Positions 10,092 through 18,526 of a stretch of DNA of 64,000 nt are shown here, one piece after another. This stretch comes from Clostridium mobile (GTDB lineage Bacteria; Bacillota; Clostridia; Clostridiales; Clostridiaceae): the NCBI RefSeq assembly GCF_018918285.1, contig NZ_JAHLQF010000001.1, positions 124,001 to 188,000 of the forward strand, in the 5' to 3' direction. Under the pieces are notes generated by a model, which saw nothing but the letters and a program-made list of their open reading frames with translations, did no database searches and was not told where the DNA came from. Made by a program: the position numbers and the translations under genes. Position 1 is the first letter of the stretch. Each line of letters opens with the position of its first letter.

Positions 10092-12002
10092 CTATATATT
10101 ATTAACCTCTTTAATACTTAAACCAATTTTTTTATTTTCTTTGTCTAAATCTAAGATCTTTGCCTTTATATTTTCTCCTATTTTAAGTACATCTTCTGCT
10201 TTCTCAACTCTTTTATGACTTATCTGTGATATATGAACTAAGCCATCTATACCTGGCTCTAGTTCAACAAAAGCTCCAAAGGAAGCAAAACGAACTATTT
10301 TACCAAGTACTATTGAACCTATTGGGTACTTTACATCTGCAGTACTCCATGGATCTTCCTTTAACTTTTTTAAACTTAAAGCTAATTTCTTGTTTTCTTT
10401 ATCTAAATCTAAAATATATACTTTAAGCTTATCTCCAACTTTAAGCATTTGGGATGGAGATGATATTCTTCCCCAAGACATTTCTGTTACATGTAGAAGT
10501 CCATCTACACCCCCAATTTCTACAAAAGCTCCAAAATCAGTTAATCTTTTTACTTCTCCATCAACTACTGTATCTTTTTCTAATGAATTCCATGTTTCCT
10601 CTATTCTCTTATCTTGTATTTCTTTTAATATTTCTCTTCTTGAAGCTACTATTCTTGTATTATTCCTCTTTTCTTCAAACTCTAATATTTTAACGCTTAA
10701 CTCTTTACCTACATAAGAATTTAAATCTTCAATATGGCTTAATTCTACATGGGAAGCTGGTAAGAAAGTTCTTATAATATCCTTATATAGTAATATCAAT
10801 CCACCTTTTACTACTTCCTTTACTTTTCCTTTAATAATATCATTATTGTTAAAGGCTTCTTTTACTTCTTTATAAGCATTATCTCTGTTTAATTCTATTA
10901 AAGAAATTATTGGAGAATATTTTTCGGAACCTAATCTGATTATTTTTCCTGTAACTTTTTCTCCACTTTTTAATATGTTTGTTAAATCAGCATTTTCTTC
11001 CTTTGTAACTTCATCTAATGGAAGCAGTGCGTCAGATTTATAACCTATATTTACAAAAGCTTCTTTTGGATTGACGTGGATTATTTCACCTTCTAATATT
11101 TGGCCAACATGTATTTGAGCATTGTTTTTTTCCATAAATTCTAGCTGTTCATTGGTTTGCATTGAATTTTCTCCATTCATTTTATTAATAGCCTCCTTTA
11201 TTATCCAATCAGGTGTGGATGCGCCAGCTGTAACACCTATTGTAGAATTATTATTTATAAATTTATCAGGTATTTCTCCTGCATTTTCAACATGTATGGT
11301 ATTTACACAATTATTTTTACAAATCTCATATAACTTGGTAGTATTAGAACTATTTTTTCCTCCTATTACTATCATATTATCTACTGTTTTTGAAAGATTA
11401 CCTGCTGCCATTTGTCTAATGCTAGTTGCACTACATATAGTATTAAATGCTAATATCTCCTTGCATTGTTTAATAACTATACTTAAAACCTGTTCCCAAT
11501 GCTCGTTTTTTTCCGTAGTTTGTGATACAACGCAAATCTTTTTAGGGAGGTCTTTTAAATCACTTCCATCCTTTGAAATTATTGCCGTATTATTGCACCA
11601 TCCGTTTATTCCAATTACCTCTGGATGGGAACTATCACCAACTATTAATATCTTATAACCTTTTTTATAATATTTCTCCACTTTTTTTTGTATATTGGAA
11701 ACATAAGTACAGGTAGCATCAATTACTATTAATTTTTTATCATGTAACTTATTAAGAATATCTATGGATATACCATGGGAGCGTATAATCACTACATCCC
11801 CTTCTTTTAAATCTTTTATATGATCTAATTCTATAGGATATATATCTTTTTCTTTTAAATAATTTACTACATCGCCATTATGTATTAGCGGTCCTAATGT
11901 GTAAATTGGCTTGTTGTATTCCTTTTTTATATCTAATGCCATATCTACAGCTCTTTTAACACCATAACAAAATCCTGAGTTTTTAGAAAGAATTATATTC
12001 AA
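10092..12002 (-). CDS. ispH-rpsA: Bifunctional 4-hydroxy-3-methylbut-2-enyl diphosphate reductase (IspH) / ribosomal protein S1
   Basis: A 636-residue fusion. Residues 1-280 are IspH/LytB, the 4Fe-4S enzyme making IPP and DMAPP in the last MEP-pathway step: SGFCYGVKRAV (Cys ligand 13), VIDATCTYV (second Cys near 99) and NTICSATSIRQ (third Cys near 192). Residues about 300-630 hold four S1 RNA-binding domains: GQILEGEIIHV, NDIIKGKVKEVV, DTVVDGEVKRLTDFGAFVEI and GSIVLGKIVRFASFGAFVEL. This fusion is known in clostridia. The start is TTG at 12002 with AGGTG about 9 bases upstream, 2 bases after the cmk stop. The cmk-rpsA linkage is widely conserved; here IspH is inserted as an N-terminal fusion. 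Confidence 0.95.
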   Translation of the reverse strand: MNIILSKNSGFCYGVKRAVDMALDIKKEYNKPIYTLGPLIHNGDVVNYLKEKDIYPIELDHIKDLKEGDVVIIRSHGISIDILNKLHDKKLIVIDATCTYVSNIQKKVEKYYKKGYKILIVGDSSHPEVIGINGWCNNTAIISKDGSDLKDLPKKICVVSQTTEKNEHWEQVLSIVIKQCKEILAFNTICSATSIRQMAAGNLSKTVDNMIVIGGKNSSNTTKLYEICKNNCVNTIHVENAGEIPDKFINNNSTIGVTAGASTPDWIIKEAINKMNGENSMQTNEQLEFMEKNNAQIHVGQILEGEIIHVNPKEAFVNIGYKSDALLPLDEVTKEENADLTNILKSGEKVTGKIIRLGSEKYSPIISLIELNRDNAYKEVKEAFNNNDIIKGKVKEVVKGGLILLYKDIIRTFLPASHVELSHIEDLNSYVGKELSVKILEFEEKRNNTRIVASRREILKEIQDKRIEETWNSLEKDTVVDGEVKRLTDFGAFVEIGGVDGLLHVTEMSWGRISSPSQMLKVGDKLKVYILDLDKENKKLALSLKKLKEDPWSTADVKYPIGSIVLGKIVRFASFGAFVELEPGIDGLVHISQISHKRVEKAEDVLKIGENIKAKILDLDKENKKIGLSIKEVNNI

Positions 12003-12004
12003 AA

Positions 12005-12673
12005 TTAATCACCTACTACATCAATTGAATTTTCTATGTAATATGCCATCTTTTCAACTACTTCTTCAATAGTACAACTAGATGTATCTATCTCAATAGC
12101 ATCTTCAGCTTTTTTTAATGGGTTTGCCTTCCTATTGGAGTCAATATAATCTCTTTTTATTATCTCTTGTAATATATTATCGTATTCCACATCTAGCTTC
12201 TTACCTATTAACTCTTTATACCTTCTTTGGGCTCTAACTTCTGGAGAAGCTGTAACATAAAATTTTACATTAGCCTGTGGTAGAACTACAGTTCCAATAT
12301 CTCTGCCATCCATAATCACATCATATTTCTTTGATATATTCTTTTGAATCTCTACTAGTAGCTCTCTAACTTCAGGAACAGCAGCATAAAAAGAAACTTT
12401 ATTACTTATATTTGGATTTCGTATTTCTTCACTAACGTCTTCTTCATTTATAATTAACCTATCTTTAAAGAAATAAAACTGCGAAGATTTTATTAAACTA
12501 CAAAGACCTTCTACATCATCAGCAGAAATACCATTTCTTTGAGCTAATAATGTCACCCCTCTATACATAGATCCAGTATCTATATAGTTTAGATTAAATT
12601 TTTTTGATAGTATTTTTGCTATAGTACTCTTTCCTGCGCCTGCAGGACCATCCACCGCAATTGCTATACTCAA
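12005..12673 (-). CDS. cmk: Cytidylate kinase
   Basis: Phosphorylates CMP and dCMP to the diphosphates. The 222-residue protein has the P-loop DGPAGAGKST near residues 8-17, the NMP-binding segment NYIDTGSMYRGVT, the MDGRDIGTVVLP motif and the lid region SPEVRAQRRYKEL, all family-typical. The start is TTG at 12673 with GGGAG 7 bases upstream. It ends 2 bases before the TTG start of ispH-rpsA, so translation is probably coupled. Confidence 0.95.
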   Translation of the reverse strand: MSIAIAVDGPAGAGKSTIAKILSKKFNLNYIDTGSMYRGVTLLAQRNGISADDVEGLCSLIKSSQFYFFKDRLIINEEDVSEEIRNPNISNKVSFYAAVPEVRELLVEIQKNISKKYDVIMDGRDIGTVVLPQANVKFYVTASPEVRAQRRYKELIGKKLDVEYDNILQEIIKRDYIDSNRKANPLKKAEDAIEIDTSSCTIEEVVEKMAYYIENSIDVVGD

Positions 12674-12744
12674 TGTTAAACTCCCTTTCTAACTTTTAGA
12701 TATTTTATAAAAATATATTCTATAAATAATATTAAAATCCTCTA

Positions 12745-13107
12745 TTAATTATGATTAAATAGATCTGTCCTAAGTTTTTTTGCTTCTTTTAAATATACAT
12801 AATTAATATTATCACTATTTCCATTCACTAATATAAGAAATCTTACACACAATGGTAGAGAATTTTCTACTTCCATTTCATTAAAATGCATTATTGCAAC
12901 ATTACTTAAATTATAATGCTCTCTTATAAATTTTCCAGGATAATCTTTTGTCACATCTTTTGTACAAGATATAAAAATTGAAACTATATCTTCGAGCTTT
13001 ACATCATTTTTTTCAATTATCTCCTTAAATAACTCTAAGGATGAAACTTTGATTTCTTCTACAGTGTTTTCCTTTATAGTAGTAGCTCCTCTTATACTAA
13101 ACATCAT
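12745..13107 (-). CDS. aroH: Chorismate mutase, AroH type
   Basis: Converts chorismate to prephenate for phenylalanine/tyrosine synthesis. The 120-residue protein matches the trimeric AroH class: FSIRGATTIKENT at the N-terminus with the active-site Arg, SIFISCTKDVT in the middle, and LCVRFLILV and NYVYLKEAKKLRTDL at the C-terminus. The length is typical. Its ATG overlaps the stop of the upstream flavoprotein gene by 4 bases (ATGA), indicating translational coupling. Confidence 0.92.
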   Translation of the reverse strand: MMFSIRGATTIKENTVEEIKVSSLELFKEIIEKNDVKLEDIVSIFISCTKDVTKDYPGKFIREHYNLSNVAIMHFNEMEVENSLPLCVRFLILVNGNSDNINYVYLKEAKKLRTDLFNHN

Positions 13108-14330
13108 TTTTCACCTACCATACTTCCTGCAATATATCCTGTGGAAAAAGCTATTTGAATATTGTATCCTCCTGTATAGGCATCTACATCTAAAAGTTCA
13201 CCAGTAAAATACAAATTATTTATTAATTTTGATTTCATCGTAGATGGATCTACCTCTTTAACATCTACTCCACCAGCTGTTACAATAGCTTCTGCGATAG
13301 GTCTCAATCCCTTCACTCTTAAAGTTAGATTTTGAAGGATATCTACAAGCCTTTTTCTTTCTTCTTTTGTTATTGAATTTACTTTCTTATTTTCAGGTAT
13401 TTCAGAAAGTCTAATAATTATAGGAATTAACTTACTTGGTAATAGATCCTCTAATGAATTTTTAAAATCTTTATTTATATATTTTATAAAGTCCTTTTGT
13501 ATTCTTCTATCTAATTCTTCACTACTTAATGCAGGTTTAAGATTAATTATTGCTTTAAATTTTTCTTTTTCATCTATAAACCTACTACCACTTAAAACTA
13601 TAGGTCCGGATATTCCAAAATGGGTAAATAACATTTCTCCAAATTCATTAAAAACTTTCTTTCCTTTAGAGTTTTTTAATGTTAACTCTACATTTTTTAA
13701 AGAAAGGCCTTGAAGATCTTTTCCCCACTCTTCATATATTTCTATAGGAACTAAGGAAGGCTTTAGATGAGTAATTTTATGTCCAGCAATCTTAGCCAGT
13801 TCATGTCCTTTACCTGTAGAACCTGTCTGTGGGTAAGATACACCACCAGTAGCTAAAATGAAATAATCTCCTTTTATAACCTTTAAGTTTTTTGTCTTAA
13901 TACCCGTAACTAAATGGTCTTTAATTATTATATCATCAACATCTTCACTAGTTAATATCTTTACTCTTTTTTTAATAAGCTCTTTCTCTAATGCTTTTAT
14001 TATATCTGAGGATTTATCTGATTCTGGGAAAACTCTTTCTCCTCGTTCTACCTTCAGTTTCACTCCTAAACTTTCAAAAAAATTCATAACATCAATATTA
14101 GTATATGTATAAAGTGAACTATATAAGAATTCAGGATTCCCAGGAATATATTCAAAAAAATCACCAATGTCTTTCCCGTTAGTTACATTGCATCTACCTT
14201 TACCCGTAATAAATAATTTTTTGCCTAATTTTTCATTTTTTTCAACTAAAATAACCTCATGCTTATCTGCAGCTTGAATAGCTGCCATCATGCCTGCAGG
14301 TCCTCCGCCAATTACAATTACTTTTGCCAC
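13104..14330 (-). CDS. BaiN/HI0933-like NAD(P)/FAD-dependent oxidoreductase
   Basis: A 408-residue flavoprotein of the HI0933/YhiN/BaiN family: the N-terminal FAD Rossmann motif VIVIGGGPAGMMAAIQAA, then KKLFITGKGRCNVTN, VSYPQTGSTGKGHELA, and the C-terminal VTAGGVDVKEVDPSTM and GELLDVDAYTGGYNIQIAFSTG signatures. Some family members reduce bile-acid intermediates, but most have no assigned substrate, so a specific reaction is not claimed. The start is GTG at 14330 behind AAGGAGG. It is the first gene of a two-gene unit with aroH. Confidence 0.88.
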   Translation of the reverse strand: MAKVIVIGGGPAGMMAAIQAADKHEVILVEKNEKLGKKLFITGKGRCNVTNGKDIGDFFEYIPGNPEFLYSSLYTYTNIDVMNFFESLGVKLKVERGERVFPESDKSSDIIKALEKELIKKRVKILTSEDVDDIIIKDHLVTGIKTKNLKVIKGDYFILATGGVSYPQTGSTGKGHELAKIAGHKITHLKPSLVPIEIYEEWGKDLQGLSLKNVELTLKNSKGKKVFNEFGEMLFTHFGISGPIVLSGSRFIDEKEKFKAIINLKPALSSEELDRRIQKDFIKYINKDFKNSLEDLLPSKLIPIIIRLSEIPENKKVNSITKEERKRLVDILQNLTLRVKGLRPIAEAIVTAGGVDVKEVDPSTMKSKLINNLYFTGELLDVDAYTGGYNIQIAFSTGYIAGSMVGEK

Positions 14331-14363
14331 ACTTTCTCCTCCTTTTTTGGAGTCATAATGAAT

Positions 14364-14388
14364 AAAACGAACCCTATGGTTCGTTTAA
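14364..14388 (-). terminator. Hairpin after the RpiR-family gene
   Basis: Perfect 9-bp stem AAACGAACC/GGTTCGTTT with a 4-base loop, overlapping the stop codon of the upstream regulator gene, followed by TTTATTC on the minus strand. The U-tract is short, so it is a moderate candidate. Confidence 0.6.
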
Positions 14389-15269
14389 TCAACTCTATTT
14401 TCCCTATAGGAATATACTTCATAATCCTCCCAAATCTTTTCTAACTCAGTAAATGTAGAAGATATCTTTTCTTTCTCCCTTAATCCTACAGCGATAATCA
14501 ATGCATTTATAACACTTAAAGGCGCTACTAATGAATCCACAAAGGACGCCATATTACTTTGAGCAATTAATGTATAATCAGCTCTCGCTGCTAAAGGTGA
14601 TAATAAGCTATCCGTTATAGCAACAACTTCTGCTCCTCTATTTTTTGCATAATCCAAAGCTTCTATAGTTCTTGCTGCATATCTAGGAAATCCTATTCCG
14701 ATAACTAAGTCCTCTTCAGACACATTTAACATATGTTCAAATATATCACTTACTCCATATCCAGTTACCTTAACATTATCAAGTATTAAATTTAGATAAA
14801 ATCCTAAAAATTCTGCTATAGCAGTTGAACTTCTAAGTCCTACAATATATATTTTTCTTGCTCTAAAAATACTATTTACTACCTCATCGAAGGTTACATG
14901 ATTAATTTTTTCTAATGTAGCCCTTATATTTTCCATATCAGATTTAAGCACACTCTTAAGAGCACTTTCCTGATTTATAAAATCATTTGACAACTCAATT
15001 CTTTGCACTGTTGTAAGTTTGTTTTTTATCAATTCTTGAAGTGCTTTCTGTAATTTAGGATAACCACTGAACCCTAATTCATTAGCAAATCTTACTACAG
15101 TAGATTCGCTCACCCCAACACTTGTACCTAACTTAGCAGCAGTCATAAATGCGGCTTTATCATAATGTTTTAATATATATTCTGCTATTAATTTTTGTCC
15201 TTTACTTAATCTAGGAAATTTCGTTTGAATCGTGCGCATCAAATCTTGCTTATTGTCTTCCATAAACAT
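14385..15269 (-). CDS. MurR/RpiR family transcriptional regulator
   Basis: A 294-residue regulator with an N-terminal HTH_6 domain (residues about 10-85; SKGQKLIAEYILKHYDKAAF, then SVGVSESTVVRFANELGFSGYPKLQ) and a C-terminal SIS sugar-phosphate-binding domain (IYIVGLRSSTAIAEFLGF, DLVIGIGFPRYAART, VVAITDSLLSPLAARADYTL). Members sense phosphosugars and control their catabolism. No sugar operon adjoins it, so the target is unknown. ATG 15269 and ATG 15263 are both possible; the AAGGA site is spaced better for the second. Confidence 0.9.
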   Translation of the reverse strand: MFMEDNKQDLMRTIQTKFPRLSKGQKLIAEYILKHYDKAAFMTAAKLGTSVGVSESTVVRFANELGFSGYPKLQKALQELIKNKLTTVQRIELSNDFINQESALKSVLKSDMENIRATLEKINHVTFDEVVNSIFRARKIYIVGLRSSTAIAEFLGFYLNLILDNVKVTGYGVSDIFEHMLNVSEEDLVIGIGFPRYAARTIEALDYAKNRGAEVVAITDSLLSPLAARADYTLIAQSNMASFVDSLVAPLSVINALIIAVGLREKEKISSTFTELEKIWEDYEVYSYRENRVD

Positions 15270-15423
15270 CCAATCCTTTCTTCATATTCCCTGAGAAATG
15301 CAATATTTATTTCATTTTACCATCTATTGACGAAATTATCAATGATTCTTTCAATTTATCATACTATTCTTTATATATTGTTATAGTATATCTATCCTTT
15401 TCTTACTAAATAAATATAAAATC

Positions 15424-15441
15424 TAAACCCTTTAAGGTTTT
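15424..15441 (-). terminator. Weak terminator after rluB
   Basis: Short stem AAACC/GGTTT around a 6-base loop, followed on the minus strand by AGATTTTAT, located 13 bases beyond the rluB stop. Confidence 0.45.
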
Positions 15442-15453
15442 ATTAAAAAAAAT

Positions 15454-16164
15454 TTATTCAATATTTTTTAGATAGTCTATTTCTTCTTTATTTAGAAGTC
15501 GCCAATCTCCCTTTTTTAAATTTCCTAGTTCTATTTTACCTATAGAAACTCTTTTGAGTTTTATTACAGGATGACTTATTTTTTCACACATTTTTCTTAT
15601 TTGTCTGTTTTTACCTTCATGTATAATAATTGATACCTCTGCATTCCCACTATCAATAGAAATAATTTCAATTTTAGCAGGAGCAGTTATATATCCACCT
15701 ATATCTAGCCCACTTTTAAATCTCTCTATTTCTTCTCTAGTGGGTATCCCTTTAATAAGTGCAATATAAGTCTTTTCTTTCTCCACTCTTGGATGCATAA
15801 TATTGTTGTAAACTTCTCCATCATTAGTAAGTAACAATAAACCTGAAGTATCATAGTCTAGCCTTCCAATAGGATATATTCTTTCTTCTACTTTTACTAA
15901 ATCTAATACAGTTTCTCTTCCTTTTTCATCTTTTACAGTGCATATATAACCCTCAGGTTTATTTAATAATATATATACCTTTCTTTCTTCAGGCTTTATT
16001 ACTAATCCTTCTACTTCTACTGTATCTTTATCACTTACTTTATAACCTAATTCATCAATTATTTTTCCATTTACTTTTACTTTACCTTTTAAAATTATTT
16101 CTTCACATTTTCTTCTAGAAGCCACTCCACATCTAGCCATAAATTTTTGTAGTCTTTCCTCCAT
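15454..16164 (-). CDS. rluB: Ribosomal large-subunit pseudouridine synthase B (RsuA/RluB family)
   Basis: Isomerises a uridine in rRNA. The 236-residue protein has an N-terminal S4 RNA-binding domain (RLQKFMARCGVASRRKCEEI), the catalytic motif PIGRLDYDTSGLLLLTNDGE with the nucleophilic Asp, and the C-terminal EGKNRQIRKMCEKISHPVIKLKRVSIG segment. RluB versus RsuA/RluE specificity is inferred from family custom in Firmicutes. The start ATG 16164 is preceded by AAAGGAG. It lies 15 bases after the ZIP transporter stop and is probably cotranscribed with it. Confidence 0.88.
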   Translation of the reverse strand: MEERLQKFMARCGVASRRKCEEIILKGKVKVNGKIIDELGYKVSDKDTVEVEGLVIKPEERKVYILLNKPEGYICTVKDEKGRETVLDLVKVEERIYPIGRLDYDTSGLLLLTNDGEVYNNIMHPRVEKEKTYIALIKGIPTREEIERFKSGLDIGGYITAPAKIEIISIDSGNAEVSIIIHEGKNRQIRKMCEKISHPVIKLKRVSIGKIELGNLKKGDWRLLNKEEIDYLKNIE

Positions 16165-16179
16165 TGGTTTACTCTCCTT

Positions 16180-16953
16180 TTATCCTAATGTTACATCTAA
16201 TATCATCATTATTACAAATCCAAACAATAGCCCATAGGTAGCTATTCTTTCAAAGCCATGTTCATGAGTTTCAGGTATTATTTCATCACTAATTACAAAT
16301 AACATTGCACCCGCAGCCAATGCTAATATAAATGGTAACATAGGTTTTGATATTTTAATCATCAACATTCCTATTATTCCTCCAATAGGTTCCACCAATC
16401 CAGTAAGTAAAGCTATATTAAAAGCTTTTCTATTAGAGTAATTTTCTCTCTTTAGTGCTAGGGCCACAGCTAATCCTTCAGGTATATTTTGAAGTCCTAT
16501 ACCTAATGCCAATGAAATTCCATCATATACATTTCCACTACCAAAACCAACTCCAACAGCTAATCCCTCAGGAAAGTTATGAATTGTTATTGCAATTATA
16601 AATAACCAGACCTTAGATAAAGAAGAACTCACACTTTTTTCCTTATCTCTAAATAAAAGATGCTCATGAGGAGCATATCTATCTATAAGGTCTAGCATTA
16701 TCCCTCCTGATAATATTCCAGCAGAGGTAAGAATTACAGCATTCAATCCTCCTCCTCCATATTCTATTGAAGGAACAATTAAGCTAAAGCATGTGGCTGC
16801 AAGCATTACTCCTGCCGCAAATCCTAATAATCCATCTAAATGTTTATGAGATATCTCTTTTGTAAAAAATATTGGTAGAGCTCCTAAAGCAGTAGCCATA
16901 CCAGCGAATATACAACCAATTAATCCAATAAATACTGTACTCACTACCATCAT
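16180..16953 (-). CDS. ZIP family divalent metal transporter
   Basis: A membrane protein of 257 residues with about eight hydrophobic segments. The two metal-binding helices carry the ZIP signatures HNFPEGLAVGVGFG and LQNIPEGLAVALAL, and a loop with DRYAPHEH and C-terminal PETHEHGFE supplies further His/Glu. Such proteins import zinc or other divalent cations into the cytosol. An AAGGGG site directly abuts the ATG at 16953, so the true start may be GTG 16944 (9-base spacing). Confidence 0.9.
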   Translation of the reverse strand: MMVVSTVFIGLIGCIFAGMATALGALPIFFTKEISHKHLDGLLGFAAGVMLAATCFSLIVPSIEYGGGGLNAVILTSAGILSGGIMLDLIDRYAPHEHLLFRDKEKSVSSSLSKVWLFIIAITIHNFPEGLAVGVGFGSGNVYDGISLALGIGLQNIPEGLAVALALKRENYSNRKAFNIALLTGLVEPIGGIIGMLMIKISKPMLPFILALAAGAMLFVISDEIIPETHEHGFERIATYGLLFGFVIMMILDVTLG

Positions 16954-16990
16954 CCCCTTAATAATATGTTCATATAAACATTATACAGTA

Positions 16991-17021
16991 TAAAAAGCAT
17001 ATGATGAACTATACATATGCT
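16991..17021 (-). terminator. Terminator after the glycosyltransferase gene
   Basis: Perfect stem AGCATATG/CATATGCT with a 10-base loop and TTTTTAT on the minus strand immediately after the glycosyltransferase stop codon. Confidence 0.75.
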
Positions 17022-18422
17022 TCACTCTACTTCCCCTATTCTAATTTTTCTTGTATGTTTTGTATGACTCCATTCTTTGTCTTTTTTATATATTATACCT
17101 TGAATTGTTATAGGAATCCAAGTAAAAACATAAATGTTATACATAAGATATCTAATAAAAAGTTTTAAATATTGCCTCTTATTTGCCATATATAAAATAG
17201 ACAATATGACCATTAATAGTAATAAACTGAAAATCATTTTGTTTATAAAGCTATTATCCATATCAAAGATATGGGAATATGTAGTTATGCTTAAAAAATA
17301 AAATATAAAAATTCCAAACATAAATTTTGAAATTTTTTTCTCAATAACCATTATTAAAGGATTAATAGCCATTTGAAAAATAACAATAATTTGTATTATA
17401 ACAGGTGATAGTATAACACTCATTGAAAAAAGGTTATCATTGTAAGGGATAATAGCATCTAAAAATGTGATTATAGTAGAAAGTCCAAATAATAATATTA
17501 CAAAAGGTTGTATAGTATAAAGTGCACAATCTAATGCAATAATATCCTTTTCTTTATATGCCTTATGTATTAACTTTAAAAAAAACCTAGAAGAAACATC
17601 AGCAAAGCCTTGCATCCACCTTTTCCTCTGCTTCCATGATTGCTTTAAAGTTAACGGCTTTTCGTCATATACTATGGCATTATGTGCCCACCCTACTTTA
17701 TAATTATTTAATACTAGTTTGCAAGTAAATTCTAGATCCTCAGTAAGACAAGTAGATCCCCAGCCCAGCTCTTTTAAAATCTTTGTATGTACACAAAACC
17801 CTGTTCCGCCTATTTGATTTGACAGCTTTAAATTTTTTCTACCTAATTGAAACAATCTATTTGTATTCCAAAATGATACAGAATAAGATTGCGTTATCCA
17901 AGAATCATATGGATTTTTACTATCAATATATCCTTGAACTACCATATATCCTTCACTTAACTTATTATCCATTTCAAGCAAGAAGTTCTTTGATATTAAA
18001 TTATCCGCATCAAATATGCATATACCATCATAATCGGTTTCCATAGTAAAAATTTTATTAAACATCCATTCTAGGGCATATCCTTTGCCTCTTTTTTTAT
18101 TATTTTTTCTTTCAAATACATTTACCCCCAGAGATGTTGAAATACTAGCGGTATTATCTGTGCAATTATCCGCAATTATAAATATATCATATAATTCCTT
18201 TGGATAATTAAGAGATTTTAAACTCTCAATAGTGTTTTCTATTACTAACTCCTCATTGTAAGCTGCCACTACCATAGCAAATCTTTTTGTTGGACTGTCA
18301 TATATTTTATTTTTATCAACCCCTGAAAATAGTCCAAACAATGAAATTACAAAATAATATGAAGCTATTAAAAAAACAGTTATTTGTGTTATAGCGGTTA
18401 AATAATATAATAAATCTTTCAT
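17022..18422 (-). CDS. Membrane-bound family 2 glycosyltransferase
   Basis: A processive-type GT-A glycosyltransferase of 466 residues. One N-terminal membrane segment (residues 8-30) is followed by a GT2 catalytic domain with AAYNEELVIENTI, DNCTDNTAS, CIFDADNLIS (DxD-type), TEDLEF and the QRKRW motif (Q-x-x-R-W near residue 267). Then come about four C-terminal membrane helices. This layout matches cellulose-synthase/hyaluronan/poly-GlcNAc-like synthases that polymerise and export sugars. No partner genes for a polysaccharide operon adjoin it, so the product is unknown. It is flanked by terminators on both sides, so monocistronic. Confidence 0.85.
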   Translation of the reverse strand: MKDLLYYLTAITQITVFLIASYYFVISLFGLFSGVDKNKIYDSPTKRFAMVVAAYNEELVIENTIESLKSLNYPKELYDIFIIADNCTDNTASISTSLGVNVFERKNNKKRGKGYALEWMFNKIFTMETDYDGICIFDADNLISKNFLLEMDNKLSEGYMVVQGYIDSKNPYDSWITQSYSVSFWNTNRLFQLGRKNLKLSNQIGGTGFCVHTKILKELGWGSTCLTEDLEFTCKLVLNNYKVGWAHNAIVYDEKPLTLKQSWKQRKRWMQGFADVSSRFFLKLIHKAYKEKDIIALDCALYTIQPFVILLFGLSTIITFLDAIIPYNDNLFSMSVILSPVIIQIIVIFQMAINPLIMVIEKKISKFMFGIFIFYFLSITTYSHIFDMDNSFINKMIFSLLLLMVILSILYMANKRQYLKLFIRYLMYNIYVFTWIPITIQGIIYKKDKEWSHTKHTRKIRIGEVE

Positions 18423-18453
18423 TAAATCACTTCCAATTTTAGCATAATAAAAT

Positions 18454-18491
18454 AAAAGGGAAACTTTACTTTAATGTAAAGTCCCCCTTAT
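18454..18491 (-). terminator. Terminator after the chemoreceptor gene
   Basis: Stem AAGGG..ACTTTAC / GTAAAGT..CCCTT (7 + 5 bp around a 2-base internal mismatch), followed by TTTATTTTATT on the minus strand. Confidence 0.75.
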
Positions 18492-18526
18492 GATAAAGTG
18501 TAACCATTTTTTATTTTTTTATTATA

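Noticed and set aside
10390-11658. Several long plus-strand open frames opposite ispH-rpsA, mutS, metN and tyrS
   Set aside because: They are antisense shadows of clearly conserved genes, without ribosome binding sites or protein motifs.
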